This document shows, in pieces, positions 45,527-55,829 of a stretch of 64,000 bases of DNA (position 1 is its first letter; each line of letters opens with the position of its first letter). The position numbers and the translations under genes are program-made. Below the pieces are notes generated by a model that saw nothing but the letters and a program-made list of their open reading frames with translations, did no database searches and was not told the origin of the DNA. Origin of the DNA: Pseudomonas vanderleydeniana (GTDB lineage: Bacteria; Pseudomonadota; Gammaproteobacteria; Pseudomonadales; Pseudomonadaceae); the NCBI RefSeq assembly GCF_014268755.2, contig NZ_CP077093.1:6880501-6944500 (forward strand). Reading direction: 5' to 3'.

Positions 45527-48400
45527 TCAGCGATAGTCATCCAGCGGCACGCAGGCGCAGAACAGGTTGCGATCGCCGTAGACGTTGTCCACCCGGTTCA
45601 CCGTTGGCCAGTACTTGTGTGCCCGGGTGTGCGCCGTCGGCACGACCGCCTGGGCCACGGTATACGGCCGCTCCCAGGCCTCGGTGACATCCGCCAGGGT
45701 GTGCGGCGCATGCTTGAGCGGGTTGTCCTCGGCAGGCCAGTGGCCGCTCTGCACCTCGGCAATTTCCGCACGGATACTCAACATCGCCTCGATGAACCGA
45801 TCCAGTTCGGCCTTGGACTCGCTCTCGGTCGGCTCGACCATCAGCGTACCCGGCACCGGGAACGACATGGTCGGGGCATGGAAGCCATAGTCCATCAGGC
45901 GCTTGGCCACATCCTCCTCGGTGATCCCGGTCTGGGCCTTGAGCGGGCGCAGGTCGAGAATGCACTCATGGGCGACCCGGCCATTGCGCCCACTGTAGAG
46001 CACCGGAAACGCGCCACCGAGTTGCTGCGCCAGGTAGTTCGCGGCCAGGATCGCCACCTCGCTGGCATCGGCCAGTTGCGGTCCCATCATCGCGATATAC
46101 ATCCAGCTGATCGGCAGGATGCTCGCACTGCCCCAGGGCGCGGCGCTGACCGCGCCGTTCAGCGGCAACGGTCCCTCGATGGGCACCACCGGATGGTTGG
46201 CGACGAAAGGCGCCAGGTGCGCCCGCACGCCGATCGGCCCCATGCCCGGGCCGCCCCCTCCGTGGGGAATGCAGAAGGTCTTGTGCAGGTTCATGTGCGA
46301 GACGTCGGCGCCAATATCGGCCGGACGTGCCAGGCCGACCTGGGCATTGAGATTGGCGCCGTCCATGTACACCTGCCCGCCGTGGCTGTGGATAACTTCA
46401 CAGATCTCGCGAATGCCCTCCTCGTAGACGCCATGGGTCGAGGGGTACGTCGCCATCAGGCAGGACAGCCTGTCACCCGCCTCCCGGGCCTTGGCCTTGA
46501 GGTCTTCCAGTTCGACGTTGCCGGCCTCGTCGCACTCGACGATCACCACCTGCATCCCGGCCATCTGCGCCGAGGCCGGATTGGTACCGTGGGCTGACGC
46601 CGGAATCAGGCAGATATGACGTGCGCCCTGCTTGCGGCTCTCGTGGTATTTGCGAATCGCCAGCAGTCCGGCGTATTCGCCCTGGGCCCCGGAGTTGGGT
46701 TGCATGCAGATCGCGTCGAAACCGGTGATCGCGCACAACCAGCACTCCAGCTCGGCGATCATCGCCGTGTAGCCCACGGCCTGTTCGCGCGGGGCGAACG
46801 GGTGCAGATGGGCGAACTCCGGCCAGGTGATGGGGATCATCTCGCTGCTGGCATTGAGCTTCATGGTGCAGGAGCCCAGCGGGATCATCGACTGATTGAG
46901 GGCCAGGTCCCTGTTCTCCAGCTGCTTGAGATAGCGCAGCATCTCGGTTTCGCTGTGATGGCTGTTGAACACCGGATGCGTCAGGTACGTGGAAGTCCGC
47001 TGCAACTCATCCGGGATGCCGCCGCCCAGGTTCTCGGCATCCAGCTCGGCGACGTCCAGCCCGTGATCGGCCCCGAGGAAGATATCCAGCAGCCGCGCCA
47101 CCGTGGTTTCGTCGCTGGTCTCGTCGAGACTCAGGCCCAGGTGGCCGCGCCCGAGAATCCGCAGGTTGATCCGCGCCGCCCGGGCGCTTTCGAGAATCGC
47201 CGTCTGGCTGCCGCCGACATCGAGGGTCAGGGTGTCGAAGAAATGCCGGTTGAGCCGCACGATACCGTGGCGCTCCAGGCCGCTGGCGAGGATGCAGGTC
47301 AGCCGATGGACCCGCTGGGCGATCCGTCGCAGGCCCTCGGGGCCATGGTAGACCGCGTAGAAACCGGCGATGTTGGCCAGCAGCACCTGGGCCGTGCAGA
47401 TGTTCGAGTTGGCCTTCTCCCGACGGATATGCTGCTCGCGGGTCTGTAGCGCCATGCGCAGCGCCTGGTTGCCGCGGGCATCGCGGGAGACACCGATGAT
47501 GCGCCCGGGAATCGCCCGCTTGTACTCGTCGCGGGTGGCGAAATACGCCGCATGCGGCCCGCCGTAGCCCATCGGCACGCCAAAGCGCTGGGACGAGCCG
47601 AACACCACGTCAGCCCCCAGCTCGCCAGGCGGCGCCAGCAGCAACAGGCTCAACAGGTCGGCGGCCACGCAGGCCAACGCCTGCTGCCCATGCAACTGCT
47701 CGATCAACGGCCGCAGGTCGCGGACCTCGCCATGGGTATCCGGGTACTGCAACAAGGCCCCGAACACCTGGTGCTGGCTCAAGTTATCCACAGGACCGAC
47801 CAGCAATTCGAAACCAAAGCCTTCGGCGCGGGTGCGGACCACGGAAATGGTCTGTGGATGACAGTGCTCGTCGACAAAGAACAGATTGCTCCTGGACTTC
47901 GCCACCCGCCGTGCCAGGGCCATGGCCTCGGCCGCGGCGGTGGCTTCGTCGAGCAGCGAGGCGTTGGCCAGCTCCAGGCCGGTCAGGTCGATGGTCATCT
48001 GCTGGAAGTTGAGCAGCGCCTCCAGTCGACCCTGGGCAATCTCCGGCTGGTAGGGGGTGTAGGCGGTGTACCAGCCGGGATTCTCCAGCACGTTGCGCAG
48101 GATCACCGTCGGCGTCAGGGTCGCGTGGTAGCCCATGCCGATCAGGCTGGTCCAGAGCTGGTTCTGCTCGGCGTAGCCACGCAACCGGCTCAACGCAGCC
48201 TGCTCATCGAGGGCCGCCGGCAGGTCCAGCTCACGGTTCAGGCGGATGGCCGGCGGTACCGTCTGCTCGATCAGCTCGACACGACTCGACAGTCCAAGGG
48301 CAGCGAGCATCGCCTGCTGCTCGGCGGCATCCGGCCCCAGGTGGCGACGTAGAAAGGCCTGGGAATCTCGCAACTGGCTGAGGGACGGCAACTGGGACAT
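45527..48400 (-). CDS. gcvP: Glycine dehydrogenase (decarboxylating), P-protein
   Basis: The 957-residue PLP enzyme of the glycine cleavage system. It releases CO2 from glycine and passes the aminomethyl group to lipoyl-GcvH. Two homologous halves are fused, as in other gammaproteobacteria. The PLP lysine is in [19 protein letters not shown] (near residue 707), preceded by [10 protein letters not shown]. Start ATG 48400 ([14 protein letters not shown]) has AGGAG upstream; an earlier in-frame ATG adds unconserved residues. Unlike the usual gcvTHP operon, a DegT-type gene on the other strand separates it from gcvH and gcvT. Confidence 0.96.
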   Translation of the reverse strand: MSQLPSLSQLRDSQAFLRRHLGPDAAEQQAMLAALGLSSRVELIEQTVPPAIRLNRELDLPAALDEQAALSRLRGYAEQNQLWTSLIGMGYHATLTPTVILRNVLENPGWYTAYTPYQPEIAQGRLEALLNFQQMTIDLTGLELANASLLDEATAAAEAMALARRVAKSRSNLFFVDEHCHPQTISVVRTRAEGFGFELLVGPVDNLSQHQVFGALLQYPDTHGEVRDLRPLIEQLHGQQALACVAADLLSLLLLAPPGELGADVVFGSSQRFGVPMGYGGPHAAYFATRDEYKRAIPGRIIGVSRDARGNQALRMALQTREQHIRREKANSNICTAQVLLANIAGFYAVYHGPEGLRRIAQRVHRLTCILASGLERHGIVRLNRHFFDTLTLDVGGSQTAILESARAARINLRILGRGHLGLSLDETSDETTVARLLDIFLGADHGLDVAELDAENLGGGIPDELQRTSTYLTHPVFNSHHSETEMLRYLKQLENRDLALNQSMIPLGSCTMKLNASSEMIPITWPEFAHLHPFAPREQAVGYTAMIAELECWLCAITGFDAICMQPNSGAQGEYAGLLAIRKYHESRKQGARHICLIPASAHGTNPASAQMAGMQVVIVECDEAGNVELEDLKAKAREAGDRLSCLMATYPSTHGVYEEGIREICEVIHSHGGQVYMDGANLNAQVGLARPADIGADVSHMNLHKTFCIPHGGGGPGMGPIGVRAHLAPFVANHPVVPIEGPLPLNGAVSAAPWGSASILPISWMYIAMMGPQLADASEVAILAANYLAQQLGGAFPVLYSGRNGRVAHECILDLRPLKAQTGITEEDVAKRLMDYGFHAPTMSFPVPGTLMVEPTESESKAELDRFIEAMLSIRAEIAEVQSGHWPAEDNPLKHAPHTLADVTEAWERPYTVAQAVVPTAHTRAHKYWPTVNRVDNVYGDRNLFCACVPLDDYR

Positions 48401-48599
48401 TAGGGCTCTCTCCTGGCGGCGCGCCTGGGCAACACGGGCAAGCACCGCGTTTCGAACACTGTGCAAGCAGCATAGCAGCCCGTCATCCCGGCCGCCGCGA
48501 AGCGTCCGTTCAGCGTCAGGACAGCAAAAAGCACCGAAATTTCACATCAAATCAGTATGATCGGCAGCATAGCGGCATTGCTGTCTACTCTTTACCGCC

Positions 48600-48608
48600 T
48601 GTGGATAA
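48600..48608 (-). other. Perfect DnaA box in the gcvP/degT divergent region
   Basis: TGTGGATAA is the exact complement of the DnaA consensus TTATCCACA, 35 bases before the DegT start codon. Three more exact copies occur at 42709-42717, 46387-46395 and 47784-47792. Confidence 0.5.
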
Positions 48609-48642
48609 TTTCCCCGGCCTTAACATCGGACGTCACGACCCC

Positions 48643-49782
48643 ATGAGCCAACTTCCTTTCCTGCCTTTCTCCAAGCCCACCATCGACGAAGCGACCATCG
48701 CCTCGGTAGCCGACGTGCTGCGTTCCGGCTGGATCACCAGCGGTCCCAAGGTCGCGGCCTTTGAAGCCCAGTTGTCGGAATACTTTGGCGGACGTCCGGT
48801 GCGCACCTTCAACTCCGGCACCTGCACCATGGAGATCGCCCTGCGCATCGCCGGCATCGGCCCGGGTGACGAAGTCATCACCACGCCGATTTCCTGGGTC
48901 GCCACCGCCAACGTGATCATCGAAGTCGGCGCCACTCCGGTGTTCGCCGATATCGACCCGGTGACCCGCAACATCGACCTGGACAAGGTCGAGGCCGCCA
49001 TCACCCCGCGTACCAAGGCGATCATCCCGGTGTACCTGTCCGGCCTGCCGGTGGACATGGACCGCCTGTACGCCATCGCGAAGAAACACAACCTGCGCAT
49101 CGTCGAAGACGCCGCCCAGGCCCTGGGTTCGGAATGGAACGGCCAGAAGATCGGCGCCCTCGGCGACTTCGTCTCGTTCAGCTTCCAGGCGAACAAGAAC
49201 ATCACCTCGTCCGAGGGTGGCTGCCTGGTGCTGAACAACGCCGAGGAAGCGCGCCTGGCCGAGAAATATCGCCTGCAGGGCGTGACCCGTACCGGCCATG
49301 ACGGGCTGGACGTGGACGTGCTCGGCGGCAAGTTCAACATGACCGACGTCGCCGCCGCCATCGGCCTGGGGCAATTCGCCCATATCGACGCGATCACCGC
49401 CCATCGCCGCGCAATGGCCCAGTACTACTTCGAGTGCTTCGGCAGTGATTTCGAGGAAAAGTACGGCGCACAACTGCCGGTGAAGGACTTCACCCACAGC
49501 AACTGGCACATGTTCCAGCTGGTGCTGCCTGAGCGCCAGGACGGTCGTCCGGCACGGGATACCTTCATGGAGGACATGAAGCAGCAGGGTATCGGCATCG
49601 GCTACCACTACCCGTCGATCCACCTGCTGAGCCTGTACCGCGCCCGCGGCTTCAAGGAGGGCATGTTCCCGATCGCCGAGCGGGTGGGTCGCCTGATCGT
49701 CTCGCTGCCGATGTTCAACGTGCTCACCAAGGCCGATGTCGAGCGCTCGGTGGCCGCGGTCAAGGCCGCACTGTCACGCTGA
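48643..49782 (+). CDS. DegT/DnrJ/EryC1/StrS family PLP aminotransferase
   Basis: The 379-residue protein is a sugar-aminotransferase-type PLP enzyme. It shows SGWITSGPKVAAFE at the start, the family's TFNSGTCTMEIALRIAGIGPGDEVITT, the PLP-anchoring VEDAAQALGSEW and the Schiff-base lysine K185 in SFQANKNITSSEGG. Such enzymes usually transaminate nucleotide-linked keto-sugars for surface polysaccharides. No sugar-nucleotide genes are adjacent, so the substrate is open. ATG 48643 begins at the conserved region; its ribosome-binding site is weak. It lies on the plus strand between gcvP and gcvH, splitting the glycine cleavage genes. Confidence 0.9.
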   Translation: MSQLPFLPFSKPTIDEATIASVADVLRSGWITSGPKVAAFEAQLSEYFGGRPVRTFNSGTCTMEIALRIAGIGPGDEVITTPISWVATANVIIEVGATPVFADIDPVTRNIDLDKVEAAITPRTKAIIPVYLSGLPVDMDRLYAIAKKHNLRIVEDAAQALGSEWNGQKIGALGDFVSFSFQANKNITSSEGGCLVLNNAEEARLAEKYRLQGVTRTGHDGLDVDVLGGKFNMTDVAAAIGLGQFAHIDAITAHRRAMAQYYFECFGSDFEEKYGAQLPVKDFTHSNWHMFQLVLPERQDGRPARDTFMEDMKQQGIGIGYHYPSIHLLSLYRARGFKEGMFPIAERVGRLIVSLPMFNVLTKADVERSVAAVKAALSR

Positions 49783-49801
49783 GAGCGAGGCGCCTGCCCG
49801 A

Positions 49802-49891
49802 TTCGCGGGTAAACCACGCTCCTACAGGATTGAGTCGTACACGTTTTCTGCGTACATCACACAATCCGTAGGAACGTGGCTTGCCCGCGAA
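49802..49891. repeat. REP doublet between the DegT gene and gcvH
   Basis: The outer arms TTCGCGGG / CCCGCGAA and inner arms CCACGCTCCTACAGGATTG (49814-49832) and its near complement at 49862-49879 form an inverted pair between convergent genes. Confidence 0.8.
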
Positions 49892-49903
49892 CCGGACGCC
49901 GGG

Positions 49904-50287
49904 TCACTCGCCGATGACGGCCTTGTAGCCAGCGGCGTCCAGCAGCTTGTCCAGCTCGGACTTGTCCTTGGGCTTGAGCTTGAAGATCCATGAATCGTAA
50001 GGTTCTTCGTTGAGCAGCTCCGGCGAGTCCGCCAGTTCCTCGTTCACCGCGATCACTTCGCCGGACACCGGCGCATAGATATCGGAAGCGGCCTTCACCG
50101 ACTCCACCACGCCTGCCGCGTCGCCGGCAGCGAAGACCTTGCCGACTTCGGCCAGCTCGACGAACACCACATCCCCCAACGCCTGTTGAGCGTGGTCGCT
50201 GATACCCACGGTCACTGTGCCATCGGCTTCCAGGCGGGCCCATTCATGACTTTCGGCATAACGCAGATCGGTAGGGATAGTGCTCAT
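49904..50287 (-). CDS. gcvH: Glycine cleavage system H protein
   Basis: The 127-residue lipoyl carrier shuttles the aminomethyl group between GcvP and GcvT. The lipoyl-attachment lysine is K65 in [13 protein letters not shown], with the typical flanks [23 protein letters not shown] and [11 protein letters not shown]. Start ATG 50287. It is 60 bases downstream of gcvT on the same strand, so gcvT-gcvH is an operon. Confidence 0.97.
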   Translation of the reverse strand: MSTIPTDLRYAESHEWARLEADGTVTVGISDHAQQALGDVVFVELAEVGKVFAAGDAAGVVESVKAASDIYAPVSGEVIAVNEELADSPELLNEEPYDSWIFKLKPKDKSELDKLLDAAGYKAVIGE

Positions 50288-50347
50288 GTTTCAGTGTCCT
50301 CGAAAAAAGTATCAGCTGCCCATCCTGCGGGCCTGCCGGAATTGAAA

Positions 50348-51430
50348 TCAGACCAGGGTCTTGCCATGACGCACGAACGTCGGCTTGACCACGCGAACCG
50401 GGTACCATTTGCCGCGAATTTCCACTTCGGCACGATCCGCCGTCGCCGTGGGAACACGAGCCAGCGCAATCGACTTGCTAAGCGTAGGAGAGAAACTACC
50501 ACTGGTGATCTCACCTTCGCCAATATCGGCGATACGCACCACCTGGTGAGCGCGCAGGACACCCCGTTCCTCAAGGACCAGGCCGACCAGCTTGAGCCGT
50601 GGTCCGGCGGCCTTTTCCGCTTCAAGGGCGGCCCGGCCGATGAAGTCGCGGGAGGCCGGCTCCCAGGCGATGGTCCAGGCCATGTTGGCGGCCAGCGGCG
50701 AGACATTGAGGTCGATGTCCTGGCCGTAGAGGTTCATCCCGGCCTCGAGCCGCAGGGTGTCACGGGCACCGAGGCCGATCGGCGAGATACCGGCACCGAC
50801 CAGGTCGTTGAAGAATGCCGGCGCCTGCTCGGCCGGCAGCACGATCTCCAGGCCATCCTCGCCGGTGTAGCCGGTACGGGCGATGAACCAGTCGCCGTCG
50901 CTGCGGCCTTCGAAAGGTTTGAGCTGCTGGATCAGTTGGCCACGGGACTGGCTCACCAGTTCGCTGATCCGATGTCGGGCCTGTGGGCCCTGGATCGCCA
51001 GCATCGCCAGCTCGGGGCGTTCCAGCAACTGGACGTCGAAGCCTGAACACCTGGCGTTCATCCAGGCCAGGTCCTGGTCACGGGTGGCCGCGTTGACCAC
51101 CAGCCGGTAACCGGCCTCCGTGCGGTAGACGATCATGTCGTCGACCACCCCGCCCTGCTCGTTGAGCATGGCGCTGTAGAGGGCGCGGCCCGGGCTGTCG
51201 AGGCGTTCGACATCATTGGCCAACAGCTGTTGCAACCAGGCCTTGGCCTGGCTGCCGGCGACATCGATCACCGTCATGTGCGACACATCGAAAACCCCGC
51301 AATCGCGCCGCACCTGATGGTGCTCCTCGACTTGCGAGCCGTAATGCAGAGGCATGTCCCAACCGCCAAAATCGACCATCTTCGCGCCTAGGGCGAGGTG
51401 CAGGTCATACAGAGGCGTGCGCTGTCCCAT
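50348..51430 (-). CDS. gcvT: Glycine cleavage system aminomethyltransferase (T protein)
   Basis: The 360-residue tetrahydrofolate-dependent enzyme releases ammonia from the aminomethyl-lipoyl H protein and forms methylene-THF. It shows [21 protein letters not shown] at the start, [10 protein letters not shown] and the T-protein [23 protein letters not shown] precedes ATG 51430, which fixes the start; the long in-frame extension upstream is leader. A TACAAT box lies upstream in the leader (minus strand, about 51553-51558). No glycine riboswitch pattern was recognised in the 156-base leader. Confidence 0.96.
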   Translation of the reverse strand: MGQRTPLYDLHLALGAKMVDFGGWDMPLHYGSQVEEHHQVRRDCGVFDVSHMTVIDVAGSQAKAWLQQLLANDVERLDSPGRALYSAMLNEQGGVVDDMIVYRTEAGYRLVVNAATRDQDLAWMNARCSGFDVQLLERPELAMLAIQGPQARHRISELVSQSRGQLIQQLKPFEGRSDGDWFIARTGYTGEDGLEIVLPAEQAPAFFNDLVGAGISPIGLGARDTLRLEAGMNLYGQDIDLNVSPLAANMAWTIAWEPASRDFIGRAALEAEKAAGPRLKLVGLVLEERGVLRAHQVVRIADIGEGEITSGSFSPTLSKSIALARVPTATADRAEVEIRGKWYPVRVVKPTFVRHGKTLV

Positions 51431-51586
51431 GGGTTTCTCCTTCCGGGCGTGGCGAAGGTGCGGACAGGCGACGGACTGGCTGCAGCCCTTTATGAATGGG
51501 GCCTTGAGCCGTGTTCCAACACCCGGTCTGTCAGACGGACCGCACCGAATGCCGCGCATTGTAGCCGCAAGGGACCGACCTGGCAC

Positions 51587-53203
51587 CTAACCGATTTGCC
51601 TTGCCGAACGCCGGATCAGGCCGATCACCGGCAACAGGCCGACCAGCACCAGGGTCAGGGCCGGCAACGACGCCCGCGCCCACTCGCCCTCGCTGGTCAT
51701 CTCGAAGACCCGCACCGCCAGCGTGTCCCAGCCGAACGGACGCATCAGCAGGGTCGCCGGCATTTCCTTGAGCACATCGACGAATACCAGCAGCGCCGCA
51801 CTCAGCGTGCCGGGCAGCAGCAGCGGCAGATACACTTTGAAAAACAGTCGTGGTCCGCCCACCCCAAGGCTACGGGAAGCTTCCGGCAATGACGGACGAA
51901 TACGCTCCAGGCTGTTTTCCAATGGCCCGTAGGCCACCGTGATGAAACGTACCAGGTACGCCAGCAACAGCGCCGAGAGGCTGCCCAGCAGCAGGGGCTT
52001 GCCGGCACCACCAAGCCAGCTCGACAGCGGGATCACCAGCTCGCGGTCCAGGTAGCTGAAGGCGAGCATGATCGACACCGCCAGCACCGAGCCAGGCAGT
52101 GCATAACCGAGATTGGCCAGGCTGACCCCGCTGCGGATCGCCCGGGTCGGCGCCTGGCGGCGGGCAAAAGCCAGCAGCATCGCCACCGCCACGGTCACCA
52201 GCGCGGCCAGGCCGCCCAGGTACAGGGTATGCAGGATCAGCCCGGTGTAGCGCTCATCCAGGTCGAAGCGACCGCGCCGCCAGAACCAGGCCAGCAGTTG
52301 CAGCAGCGGCACGACGAAGGCGCAGGCAAACACCAGCAGGCACCAGCCGCTGGCGGCCCAGGCCTTGAGGCCGTGCAACCGATACAGCGCGCTGCCCCGG
52401 GGGCGCTCGTTGCCGGCGCGACTGGCACCACGGGCACGCCGTTCGCCATAGAGCACCAGCATCACCGCGAGCAGCAGCAGGCTGGCCAACTGGGCAGCGC
52501 TGGACAGGCTGAAGAAGCCGTACCAGGTCTTGTAGATCGCGGTGGTGAAAGTATCGAAGTTGAACACCGATACCGCGCCGAAATCCGCCAGGGTTTCCAT
52601 CAGCGCCAGGGCCACCCCGGCACCGATGGCCGGCCGCGCCATCGGCAGCGCGACCCGCCAGAACGCCTGCCAGGGCGACTGGCCGAGCACCCGCGCCGCC
52701 TCCATCAGGCCCTTGCCTTGGGCCAGGAATGCGCTGCGTGCCAGCAGGTAGACGTAGGGGTAAAACACCAGCACCAGGACCAGGATCACCCCGCCGGTGG
52801 AGCGCACTCGCGGCAACCGCAGGCCGCTGCCGAACACGTCGCGCAGCAGGGTCTGCACCGGACCGGAGAAGTCCAGCAGGCCAACGAAAACGAAGGCCAG
52901 GACATAGGCCGGGATGGCGAAGGGCAGCATCAGCGCCCAGTCGAGCCAGCGTCGCCCCGGGAACTCGCAGAGGCTGGTCAGCCAGGCGAGACTGACCCCG
53001 AGCAGGGTGACGCCGACCCCGACACCGACTACCAGGGTCAGGGTATTGCCCAGCAGGCGCGGCATCTGGGTGTCCCAGAGATGGGACCAGATCTGCGAAT
53101 CGATCGACTGCCAGGACAGCATCAACACGCTCAGCGGCAACAGCACCAGGGCGGCGATGGCGAAGACCAGGGGGTACCAGCGGCGTTGGATGGGGTGGGC
53201 CAA
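51587..53203 (-). CDS. Iron-type ABC transporter permease (FbpB-like, fused double domain)
   Basis: The 538-residue inner-membrane protein has about 12 helices in two repeated halves. Each half carries the EAA loop that contacts an ATPase: MEAARVLGQSPWQAFWRVALPMARP in the first and PEASRSLGVGGPRLFFKVYLP in the second. This fused layout is typical of FbpB/SfuB ferric-iron permeases. TTG 53203 (LAHPIQRRWYPL) is the likely start, with GAGAA just upstream, as no ATG fits before the first helix. The binding protein gene lies upstream with a REP-filled gap; no ATPase gene is present in the window. Confidence 0.88.
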   Translation of the reverse strand: MAHPIQRRWYPLVFAIAALVLLPLSVLMLSWQSIDSQIWSHLWDTQMPRLLGNTLTLVVGVGVGVTLLGVSLAWLTSLCEFPGRRWLDWALMLPFAIPAYVLAFVFVGLLDFSGPVQTLLRDVFGSGLRLPRVRSTGGVILVLVLVFYPYVYLLARSAFLAQGKGLMEAARVLGQSPWQAFWRVALPMARPAIGAGVALALMETLADFGAVSVFNFDTFTTAIYKTWYGFFSLSSAAQLASLLLLAVMLVLYGERRARGASRAGNERPRGSALYRLHGLKAWAASGWCLLVFACAFVVPLLQLLAWFWRRGRFDLDERYTGLILHTLYLGGLAALVTVAVAMLLAFARRQAPTRAIRSGVSLANLGYALPGSVLAVSIMLAFSYLDRELVIPLSSWLGGAGKPLLLGSLSALLLAYLVRFITVAYGPLENSLERIRPSLPEASRSLGVGGPRLFFKVYLPLLLPGTLSAALLVFVDVLKEMPATLLMRPFGWDTLAVRVFEMTSEGEWARASLPALTLVLVGLLPVIGLIRRSARQIG

Positions 53204-53256
53204 GAGAGTTCTCGAAACTGGAAAGGTAAGACGGCTATCCAGATAACCGCAATGTC

Positions 53257-53389
53257 TGTGGCGAGCGGGCTTGCCCGCGCTGGGGCGCGAAGCGACCCTG
53301 AAACCAGCCACCGCGCTCTACCTGATGCAGCGCAGTAGCCGATTTTGCGGCTGCGTTGCAGCCGAGCGCGGGCAAGCCCGCTCGCCACA
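53257..53389. repeat. Perfect 25-bp REP doublet between iron transporter genes
   Basis: The unit 53257-53281 is repeated exactly as its reverse complement at 53365-53389 (TGTGGCGAGCGGG ends, GCTTGCCCGC core). A smaller stem (CGCAGTAGCCG / CGGCTGCG) lies between. The doublet sits inside the binding-protein/permease transcript. Confidence 0.9.
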
Positions 53390-53466
53390 CAAGCCTGTAA
53401 CCACACGGAGCTGTTAACCAAGCCCGATCACCACAGGTAGGCGCCTCACCAGGCTCCAGTGCCGGC

Positions 53467-54468
53467 TCAGTTCCAGCCGGCACGGTCCATCAGGCGGATC
53501 GCCTCGGCCTGGCGCTTGCCGGCAATCTCCACCGGCAGCGCGTCGGGAACGAACTTGCCCCAGCTCGCCACTTCCGCCGACGGCGGCACCGCCGGGTTGG
53601 CCGGGAACTCCTGGTTCACGTCGGCAAAGATGCGCTGGGCCTCGGGCGTGGTCATCCATTCGACCAGCGCCTTGGCCGCTTCCGGATGCGGGGCATGCTT
53701 GGTCAGGCCGATGCCCGAGAGGTTCACGTGCACGCCACGATCGCCCTGGTTCGGCCAGAACAGCTTCACCGCCAGGTTCGGGTTCTGCTTGTGCAGGCGC
53801 CCGTAGTAGTAGGTGTTGACGATCCCGACGTCGCACTGCCCGGCGTTGATCGCCTCAAGCACTGCGATGTCATCGGAGAACACGTCGGTGGACAGGTTGT
53901 TCACCCAGCCCTTGAGGATCTGCTCGGTCTTTTCCGCGCCATGGACTTCGATCAGGGTGGCGGTCAGCGACTGGTTGTAGACCTTCTTCGCCGTACGCAG
54001 GCACAGGCGGCCTTCCCACTGCTTGTCGGCCAGCGCCTCGTAGGTGGTGAGGTCGGCCGGCTTCACCCGGTCGGTCGAGTAGGCCAGGGTCCGCGCACGC
54101 AGGCTCAGGCCGGTCCATTGGTGGGCCGAGGAGCGATACTGCAGCGGGATATTGCTGTCGATCGTCTTCGAGGTGAAAGGTTGCAGGATGCCCATCTGCT
54201 CGGCCTGCCAGAGGTTGCCGGCATCGACGGTGAGCAGCAGGTCGGCGGTGGCGTTCTCGCCCTCGGCCTTGATCCGCTGCATCAGCGGCGCTTCCTTGTC
54301 GGTGATGAACTTCACCTTGACCCCGGTCTTCTGGGTGTAGGCATCGAACACCGGCTTGATCAGTTCGTCGATCCGCGAGGAATAGACCACCACTTCATCG
54401 GCAGCGTGGGCAGTACCCGCCATCAGGGTCAGGGCCAAGGCTGTCAGTAGGCGCTTCGGTGCCGGCAT
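53467..54468 (-). CDS. Periplasmic iron(III)-type substrate-binding protein (FbpA-like)
   Basis: The 333-residue protein has a signal peptide (to residue 22, GTAHA) and the FbpA/FutA fold: [21 protein letters not shown] at the start and the metal-liganding tyrosines in VNTYYYGRL. It should bring ferric ions to the permease encoded downstream. A Fur-box-like site lies 34-52 bases before ATG 54468, which agrees with iron control. A thiamine or other metal role is less likely given the Tyr pair. Confidence 0.9.
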   Translation of the reverse strand: MPAPKRLLTALALTLMAGTAHAADEVVVYSSRIDELIKPVFDAYTQKTGVKVKFITDKEAPLMQRIKAEGENATADLLLTVDAGNLWQAEQMGILQPFTSKTIDSNIPLQYRSSAHQWTGLSLRARTLAYSTDRVKPADLTTYEALADKQWEGRLCLRTAKKVYNQSLTATLIEVHGAEKTEQILKGWVNNLSTDVFSDDIAVLEAINAGQCDVGIVNTYYYGRLHKQNPNLAVKLFWPNQGDRGVHVNLSGIGLTKHAPHPEAAKALVEWMTTPEAQRIFADVNQEFPANPAVPPSAEVASWGKFVPDALPVEIAGKRQAEAIRLMDRAGWN

Positions 54469-54501
54469 GGGAGCGTTCCTTCGAGTTCGGAATGAGCGCG
54501 A

Positions 54502-54520
54502 AATGATAGTGACTCACATT
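54502..54520 (-). promoter_or_regulatory. Candidate Fur box upstream of the iron-binding protein gene
   Basis: On the minus strand AATGTGAGTCACTATCATT matches the Fur-type sequence AATGAGAATCATTATCATT at 16 of 19 positions, 34 bases before the start codon. Confidence 0.55.
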
Positions 54521-54584
54521 TGCGCCCTCAACCGAAGTCGGAACGGAGGCGTTACCAGATGTTGCACGATCCCCTGGCAGCGCC

Positions 54585-55808
54585 TCAGGCCCTGGCCAAC
54601 TCCGGCAGGTCGCCGGTCAGCCCCAACGCCTGGCGGACGAACAGCGCCTTGGCCTCGGGCATCTGCTCGACGACCTTCAGGCCGGTGTTGCGCAGCCAGC
54701 GCAACGGCAGCGGATCGGCCTGGAACAGCCGTTCGAAGCCCTCCATTGCCGCCATCAATCCCAGGTTGTGCGGCATGCGCCGACGCTCGAAACGGCCAAG
54801 CACCTTCACACTGGCCAGCCGCTCACCGCGCTCGATCGCCCGTAGCAGCACTTCGGCCAGGACCGCGGCATCGAGGAACCCCAGGTTCACGCCCTGCCCC
54901 GCCAACGGGTGGATGGTGTGGGCCGCATCACCGATAAGCGCCAGTCCTTCGGCGATGTAACGCTTGGCGTGGCGCTGGCGCAACGGCACGCAAACCCGCG
55001 GGTCGACAGCCAGCACCTCGCCGAGACGGCCCTCGAACGCCCGCTCCAGCTCATGGCGGAAGGCTGTTTCATCCAGCGCCATCAGCCGCTCGGCTTCGCT
55101 CGGCGTGGTCGACCAGACGATCGAGCACCAGTCCTGCTGGCCGTCGCGCTCCAGCGGCAGGAACGCCAGTGGGCCATCATCGGTAAAGCGCTGCCAGGCG
55201 GTCATCCGGTGTGGCTTGCCGCTGCGCACGCTGGTGACGATGGCATGATGCATGTAATCCCATTCCCGCGTCGCGCAACCGGCCAGGCGCCGTACCGCCG
55301 AGTTGGCACCGTCGGCAGCCACCACCAGCGGCGCACGCAGCTTGCGGCCATCGGCCAGGGTCAGCAGCCAGTCATCACCCGAGCGGCGCATCTGCTCCAG
55401 CCGCGCATTGGCCAGCAGGCCCATGTCACAGTCGTGCAGGCGATCGAGCAGGGCATCCTGCACCACCCGGTTCTCGACGATATGCCCGAGCACCTCGGCG
55501 TGCACGCTGGCCGCCGAGAAATGGATCTGCCCGGTGCCGCTGCCATCCCAGACCTGCATGTCGCGGTAGGGGCTGGCACGCCGACCGGCAATGCCCGGCC
55601 AGACATCCAGGCGTTCGAGAATGCGCTGGCTGGCAGCTGACAAGGCGCTGACCCGCGGTTCGAACGGCGCCTGCGGATCGAACGGTTTGACGCTCATCGG
55701 GCCGCCATCAAGCAGCAGCACCTGCAGGCCGCTGTCCTTCAACGCCAGGGCCAGGGCACTGCCGACCATCCCGGCCCCGACAATCAGCACATCTGCGCGC
55801 ATTTCCAT
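54585..55808 (-). CDS. ubiI: UbiI/VisC-type ubiquinone-biosynthesis FAD monooxygenase
   Basis: The 407-residue flavoprotein is of the UbiH/UbiF/VisC hydroxylase family. It shows DVLIVGAGMVGSALALALK (FAD dinucleotide loop), the inner GDAAHTIHPLAGQGVNLGF (second FAD motif, about 288-306) and VVAADGANSAVRR. It should hydroxylate the ubiquinone ring. Its place after pepP-ubiH matches the E. coli ygfB-pepP-ubiH-ubiI order, which favours UbiI (C5 hydroxylation), but UbiF-type specificity cannot be ruled out by sequence alone. Start ATG 55808. A REP element fills the gap to ubiH. Confidence 0.85.
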   Translation of the reverse strand: MEMRADVLIVGAGMVGSALALALKDSGLQVLLLDGGPMSVKPFDPQAPFEPRVSALSAASQRILERLDVWPGIAGRRASPYRDMQVWDGSGTGQIHFSAASVHAEVLGHIVENRVVQDALLDRLHDCDMGLLANARLEQMRRSGDDWLLTLADGRKLRAPLVVAADGANSAVRRLAGCATREWDYMHHAIVTSVRSGKPHRMTAWQRFTDDGPLAFLPLERDGQQDWCSIVWSTTPSEAERLMALDETAFRHELERAFEGRLGEVLAVDPRVCVPLRQRHAKRYIAEGLALIGDAAHTIHPLAGQGVNLGFLDAAVLAEVLLRAIERGERLASVKVLGRFERRRMPHNLGLMAAMEGFERLFQADPLPLRWLRNTGLKVVEQMPEAKALFVRQALGLTGDLPELARA

Positions 55809-55829
55809 GCTTCAAACCTTAGCAAGTGA

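Noticed and set aside
51431..51586. Glycine riboswitch in the gcvT leader
   Set aside because: The leader was searched for the tandem glycine aptamer pattern; no matching conserved core was recognised.
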